DNA from: Glebionis coronaria
Taxonomy: Eukaryota; Streptophyta; Magnoliopsida; Asterales; Asteraceae
Reading direction: 5' to 3'
DNA length: 64,000 nt
NCBI GenBank assembly: GCA_025667525.1
Contig: CM046876.1
Span: 571,699,469-571,763,468, forward strand
Below the pieces are notes generated by a model. That model saw nothing but the letters and a program-made list of their open reading frames with translations. It did not search any database and was not told the DNA's origin. Position 1 is the first letter of the stretch, and every line of letters starts with the position of its first letter. The translations under genes were made by a program, and so were the position numbers. Shown in pieces: positions 59,888 through 64,000 of the stretch.

Positions 59888-60139
59888 TAGGTAAATTTCT
59901 TCTTCATTCGTTATCTTTTTAATTGTATATTCGCCTGTTCCGGATGACGGGGAAAGAGATCATGAAGTCGAGAGTGGATCCTCCTGTGAAGCGTGATCCG
60001 AAGTGTGATATGCACATACGTTTGTCTGGTATGACTGGTGATGATTTAAAAGTGGTGATATGTAAGTATAACATCCCTTCGCTTTTGAGACCTCGCCTTC
60101 CGGATCCGGATTTGACCATGGATCGTTTACCGGACTCTG
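59888..60139 (+). pseudogene. Truncated second copy of the antisense gene
   Basis: Matches 29342-29597: the same ATG (59944) and about 65 codons of exon 1, then a switch to block X at 60140 across the shared bases TGA. It is the only internal sequence left of a second G-like copy in the same orientation. Confidence 0.8.
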
Positions 60140-60956
60140 TGAGAGTAGGGGGACTGCTTCCATAAAGACCTCCAGCAAGTGAAAATGCACCCAAAAAACC
60201 CATTGGCGATGCCAAAGAAAGAAAGCATAGAACGCAAACGCACACACCCCCCACACAACTCTCTCACACACACGCGCACATACACACACCGCACACACAT
60301 CCACAACCACACACACAGAAGCATAGCATACAAACACATAGGCTTAAACCTAGTACGCGGAACAAGGTCAAGCAAGCAAACGGGCTCTAAGGTTACAAAT
60401 AGGCACACTAGCATACCACAATTTTATAAAACAAATGTTGAAACAAATTTCCGCAGGCACTTGGCCCGAGGATATTAAGCTTCGGTCTCGTGTATAGTAT
60501 GCTTGTAGGATTGGCCAACCCTACAATGATAGAACGCACGGTAGCTCGCCCCAGGTGTGAACCCGAGACCAAGCTCCAGCGTGAGAGTAAGTAACTATCA
60601 TAGTAGTGGTATCTGGTGTGGAATACCGGAGGAATACTATTAAGTAGAAATAAATGTGATGTACTGTGTGTTGTTGTGTGTAGTAAATGCCTTGGGGTAT
60701 TTATACCCAAAGTTAAAGCATACCTGGCTGTGTAGTCATGTCATCAAGACATGCACCATGAACAGTACCTTGTGGTCAGAAACAGTATAAAGCAGGCGGC
60801 GGTTTATTGCTGGATCCATTAGATAAAACCTTATCTGTTGGGTAAAACAAGGTCTCCCAAGATATGAGGATCTTGTCTAATGTCTCTCTCCTACGTGGCA
60901 ATTGTTTCAGCGATAGTGTCATGCCTTCGGCCATATACCGGAGACATACGCGAACA
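60140..60956. repeat. Duplicate of block X plus partial G LTR (LTR3)
   Basis: Matches 28174-28994, including the AC microsatellite (near 60238-60330) and about 518 bp of LTR from the TG at 60439. LTR3 resembles LTR1 more than LTR2 at several diagnostic bases (for example GCAGGCAC against GCACGCAC in LTR2). Similarity stops after CGAACA. Confidence 0.85.
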
Positions 60957-61372
60957 ACAAACAACGTATAAGTATTTTTTTAGATTCAGTTACATATTAC
61001 ATTTTCTTATTTAATAAAGTAAGTAAAGCTTACTCATTCAAAATGGTTAATTTATACAAGTACCTTATCATAAAATTACAAAAAAGAAGTTTATAAAAAG
61101 TAAAGAACGACCGGCTTTCTATTTTGGTGTTTTGTAAGGATTAAATGTTAAGTACAATGTTTGTTTAAAAGAGTATCATTGTAGAATGGGCAGCAATTAA
61201 ACAAGCAGAAATGAGCAATGGACCACAAATGGAAAGTTTCATAAGATGGCTAGGAATCGTAACTACATGGAATGAGCGAACAATTATATAATGAGTTTAG
61301 TAAATATGTTGTTTTTCAATGGAGTGATATGGGTCTGGATACACACATTAGAACTCGAAATATAAGAATATA
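60957..61372. other. Intergenic DNA, nothing recognised
   Basis: AT-rich, no ORF of note and no repeat partner in the window. Confidence 0.5.
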
Positions 61373-62766
61373 CTAGGACTTGTGCCCGCGCTCCGCCGCG
61401 ACGAGATGCGGGCGTTTTTGAGAACCGTTTGTGTGTACGACACTCCTGCGCGCATACTTCATGGACTCCTCAAAACGTGCAGCCTTGTTTTCGGGCTTGT
61501 GGGTTACCGTGGGTCTGACGATTATTTCTGCAATTTGGTCCACTGAAGACTACACCAACTGGCGCGCGGAAGGCAGCTGCAATACCACTTCGATGTTCCT
61601 GTAAAAGGTTTAACAAACATTCAGAAAGGTGTAATCAATTAAACATCGATACAACAAACTGAATACAGTTAATAAGTTAGAGCATATGCTTCATAGTTAA
61701 CTAACAGCTTAATCGTGCAAAAACCGTAATGACCAGCCTGTTAACCTCCATCTAGTGTCTTCACGACATGTATTACCTTGTTTTTTGAATTTCATCATAT
61801 ACATAATTACCTAGATGACAAACTATGAAGTCTCGGCCTATTGATCTTCTAAGCAAGGGCATAGGTACTGTAGTTCTAAACAAAACAGTTATGTCAGGCG
61901 GTCTCCTTGTGTGCAAACATCATGACTTACATATTAGTTCAGTGGTCTACGCAAGAACAGACATCATATAGACACTGCTATTGATCTTTAGTCTATAATA
62001 AAACATTAAACACTAAACTACCTGTGAGAGAGCTGGTTGCGGTGATGCTGCATTAAAATCAGACAGAGTGCCTACTTGATCATCTTAATGCTTCGAAATA
62101 TCATTCTTGTGTCTCTATCTCGTATCGAGCTCAACTATACTCCTTAAACACATGCTGCACTCGAACACCATTCATATTCATCGAGCTAAACACACAAAAA
62201 ACATGTAATTTGGAGTATGGTCAGAAAAAATGTATTACATAAATACTATGAAAATGAGGTATGCACGTCATACCTTGCTGCAATCTGTTGGTAGACGCTT
62301 GGCCTTCATATCTGTGCGCTTATACCGCTATTGTTTGCACTCTCCACTTATGATAACTTTTCATTCCACCAAAAAGAACATCCTAAAGAGATAAAAAAGA
62401 TCAAACATATTATTATTTGCATTTCGGAGATAAGTCTTAAGAACATCCTAAAGAGATAAATCTTGGCAGGGCGACCTTTGAAAGCACCGAAACGAAAAGT
62501 TATGAAAAGTTATGAAAGAACATCCTAAAATAATTTTTTTTGTAAACAAACATGGCAAGATACGGGCCACTTGTGGCAGCATTACTTCCATTATGTTCAC
62601 CCGACAGGAGAGCACCGAAATAGAAGGTGCATTGTTTCAGCATAGAGAATACGACAACACAAAATTGAGATGACATGAATATAAACTTTTATTTGACCCG
62701 TAAATCTGTTTTTAATCTCGAACTTCGTTCCCATTTTTTGCGGCTTTTAGCATAGGCTCAGATAAG

Positions 62767-63095
62767 GCGTTTTTTGGGAAAAAGAATCATAGCCCTGCAT
62801 GGCTGCAACCTTCAAAGGTCGCCCCGCCAAGATCCGGTCTATCTTGTCTTTACCCACGGCCGTTTAAACTCATCACAGCCCGACATAATTATAGAAGCAT
62901 ACCATTACTCATCACAGCGTGCCATTAAGATACCCGTAAGTCTGGTTTTATTGTCGAAATTTGTTCCCAATAAGGCGTTTTTTGGGAGAAAGAGCCATAA
63001 CCCGGCATGGCTGCAACCTTCAAAGGTCGCCCTGCCAAGATCCGGGCTATTTTGGCTTTCTCCCACGGCCGTTTAAACTCATGACAGCCCGACAT
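62767..63095. repeat. Two direct repeats of about 210 bp spacing inside the Helitron
   Basis: AAGGCGTTTTTTGGGA...CATGGCTGCAACCTTCAAAG...CACGGCCGTTTAAACTCAT occurs at about 62765-62885 and 62972-63095. A diverged third copy (CCATGGCTGCAGTTGCAAC) is near 63468-63560. An inverted piece (TTGGCAGGGCGACCTTTGAA) is near 62463. Confidence 0.8.
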
Positions 63096-63112
63096 TATAT
63101 TATTATATTATG

Positions 63113-63807
63113 TCCTTAATAAAAGAGGGGAAGCACGGTTACCAATGAACAATGCCCCCCTCACACCAAAACATATTATATTGCATACATACACTTCATC
63201 TCTCACAAAAACCTCCTCACTCACAAACATATTATATTGCATACAGTTCCTCTCTCACAAACACCTTCTCACACTGACACACACACATATGAACAGTTCC
63301 CCCTCACACCAAAACTTATTATATTATCTCCTCACAATCAAGCGATGATCAACAAACAAACAAAATCAACAAAATCAGTTCCACCTAGGGACACTCAAAT
63401 ATCAAGCGACGATCAACAAACCAATAGGCTCATGTATGGCAGACCGTGGAAAAAAACGGACACACCCGCCATGGCTGCAGTTGCAACAGGCTGCCCCGCC
63501 AAGATACGGGTGGTCTCAAATTCATCTGTTGCCGTTATTGTTCATCATAGCCCGAAAACATTTTTCCTTTGCAATACGAACAGATCACAGCTGCCATTGA
63601 TAACACCTTTCTCACGAAAGAGACCAAGTTCGATTAAGAACAGCCCCAATAAGTTTCAGGCTTCCAATCCCATCTATAAGATCGAAACATCCAACCCCAT
63701 TATTATACTTGATCTATAAGATCGAAACGAAACCCCAAAAGAGGTTGCCCCATTATTATAGAGGGTAACTGTTCATTGGGAACCGAGATTCCCCCTTTTA
63801 TTAAGGA
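63113..63807. repeat. Inverted-repeat pair at the right end of the Helitron region
   Basis: 63113-63161 (TCCTTAATAAAAG, then ACCAATGAACA) and the complement of 63759-63807 (TCCTTAATAAAAGG, then CCAATGAACAG) are about 80 percent alike and point towards each other. They may be two Helitron 5' ends, or the inverted ends of a separate 695-bp element. No clear target duplication helps to decide. Confidence 0.6.
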
Positions 63808-64000
63808 TATAATTGTATATCGTCGCCCGGGATCAACAACGGCAACGAAAGTCACGAACGTGACTATCGTCGCCTGCCATCAACCCCGGCAACCAAAACA
63901 TTGTGACCCACCGTGACTGTAGACTGAAAAACAAAATATCATGAGCAACTCATAAGGACTTGACTTTCAAATTGTCTCCTCTTTTGTCGTATGGAATAAA
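63808..64000. other. Right edge: two short direct repeats and a palindrome
   Basis: ATCGTCGCC followed by ATCAAC and CGGCAAC occurs at about 63819-63848 and 63867-63897, separated by the palindrome GTCACGAACGTGAC (63853-63866). No gene. Probably part of another repeat cut by the window edge. Confidence 0.55.

Larger units (their letters stand above)
61373..63807 (-). mobile_element. Probable non-autonomous Helitron
   Basis: On the minus strand the 3' end is CTAG (61376-61373), followed by host T. It is preceded 10-11 bases upstream by a GC hairpin with stem GCCCGC/GCGGGC (61413-61408 and 61389-61384). This is the classic Helitron terminus. The best matching 5' end is TCCTTAATAAAAG at 63807, preceded by host A, giving an A/T insertion point. 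The interior has no Rep/helicase. It holds AC/TC-poor filler and repeated blocks. The 3' end is well supported; the 5' end is less certain. Confidence 0.55.

Noticed and set aside
61420..62700. Captured gene exons within the Helitron
   Set aside because: I found no frame over about 60 codons with recognisable motifs, so capture cannot be claimed from sequence alone.
62774..63076. 100-codon ORF with repeated HGCNLQRSP and AWLQPSKV segments
   Set aside because: Created by the direct repeats read in two frames; no conserved frame between the repeat copies.

Overview
This is plant nuclear DNA. It is almost wholly transposable elements, with no host gene I can support. The Ty1/copia families (including two with a very long coiled-coil gag and one with a large third reading frame after pol) resemble elements I recall from Asteraceae genomes. 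I suggest a eudicot, probably Asteraceae, but that is recollection and not a search result.

Layout. 1-22031: a degraded copia element (A, minus strand, left end outside the window) is split by two later copia insertions. B (1155-8143) has 5-bp duplications CATCT. C (9102-20801, 11.7 kb) has duplications GTATC. 22032-28475: AT-rich DNA holds a short non-coding LTR element (D, about 22550-25126), a LINE 3' fragment, a hAT-type MITE with an 8-bp duplication, a SINE-like scrap and an AC-rich block. 28476-60956: a Ty3/gypsy element of Tat/Retand type (G, minus strand) carries an intron-containing antisense gene and a tandem repeat in its 3' region. Its gag is split at 37284-58455 by a 21.2-kb insertion flanked by CTTTC, made of two related copia elements in the plus direction: E (37284-46457, with an inverted 5' end) and F (46458-58455). 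On the right of G's 5' LTR lie part of a second G-like 3' end and a duplicate of the block that flanks G on the left. 61373-63807 has the termini of a minus-strand Helitron.

How the parts relate. Relative age follows from nesting and hand-counted LTR differences: A is older than B (about 5 percent between LTRs) and C (about 3 percent); G is older than E; F is youngest (about 1 percent). Nearly all coding frames carry nonsense changes or frameshifts, so these are relics or non-autonomous copies.

The most interesting signals are: (1) a short CpG motif, TCARCG, scattered some 20 times through the gag, pol, ORF3 and spacer of C and about six times in each of its LTRs, with analogous but different motifs in D and in the leaders of E and F; (2) a frame of about 990 codons after pol in C, broken only by stop codons; (3) a duplicated 200-bp module, two hairpins and several GGGGGAG tracts shared by the 3' regions of E and F; (4) the antisense gene in G; and (5) the abnormal left end of the 21-kb insertion.
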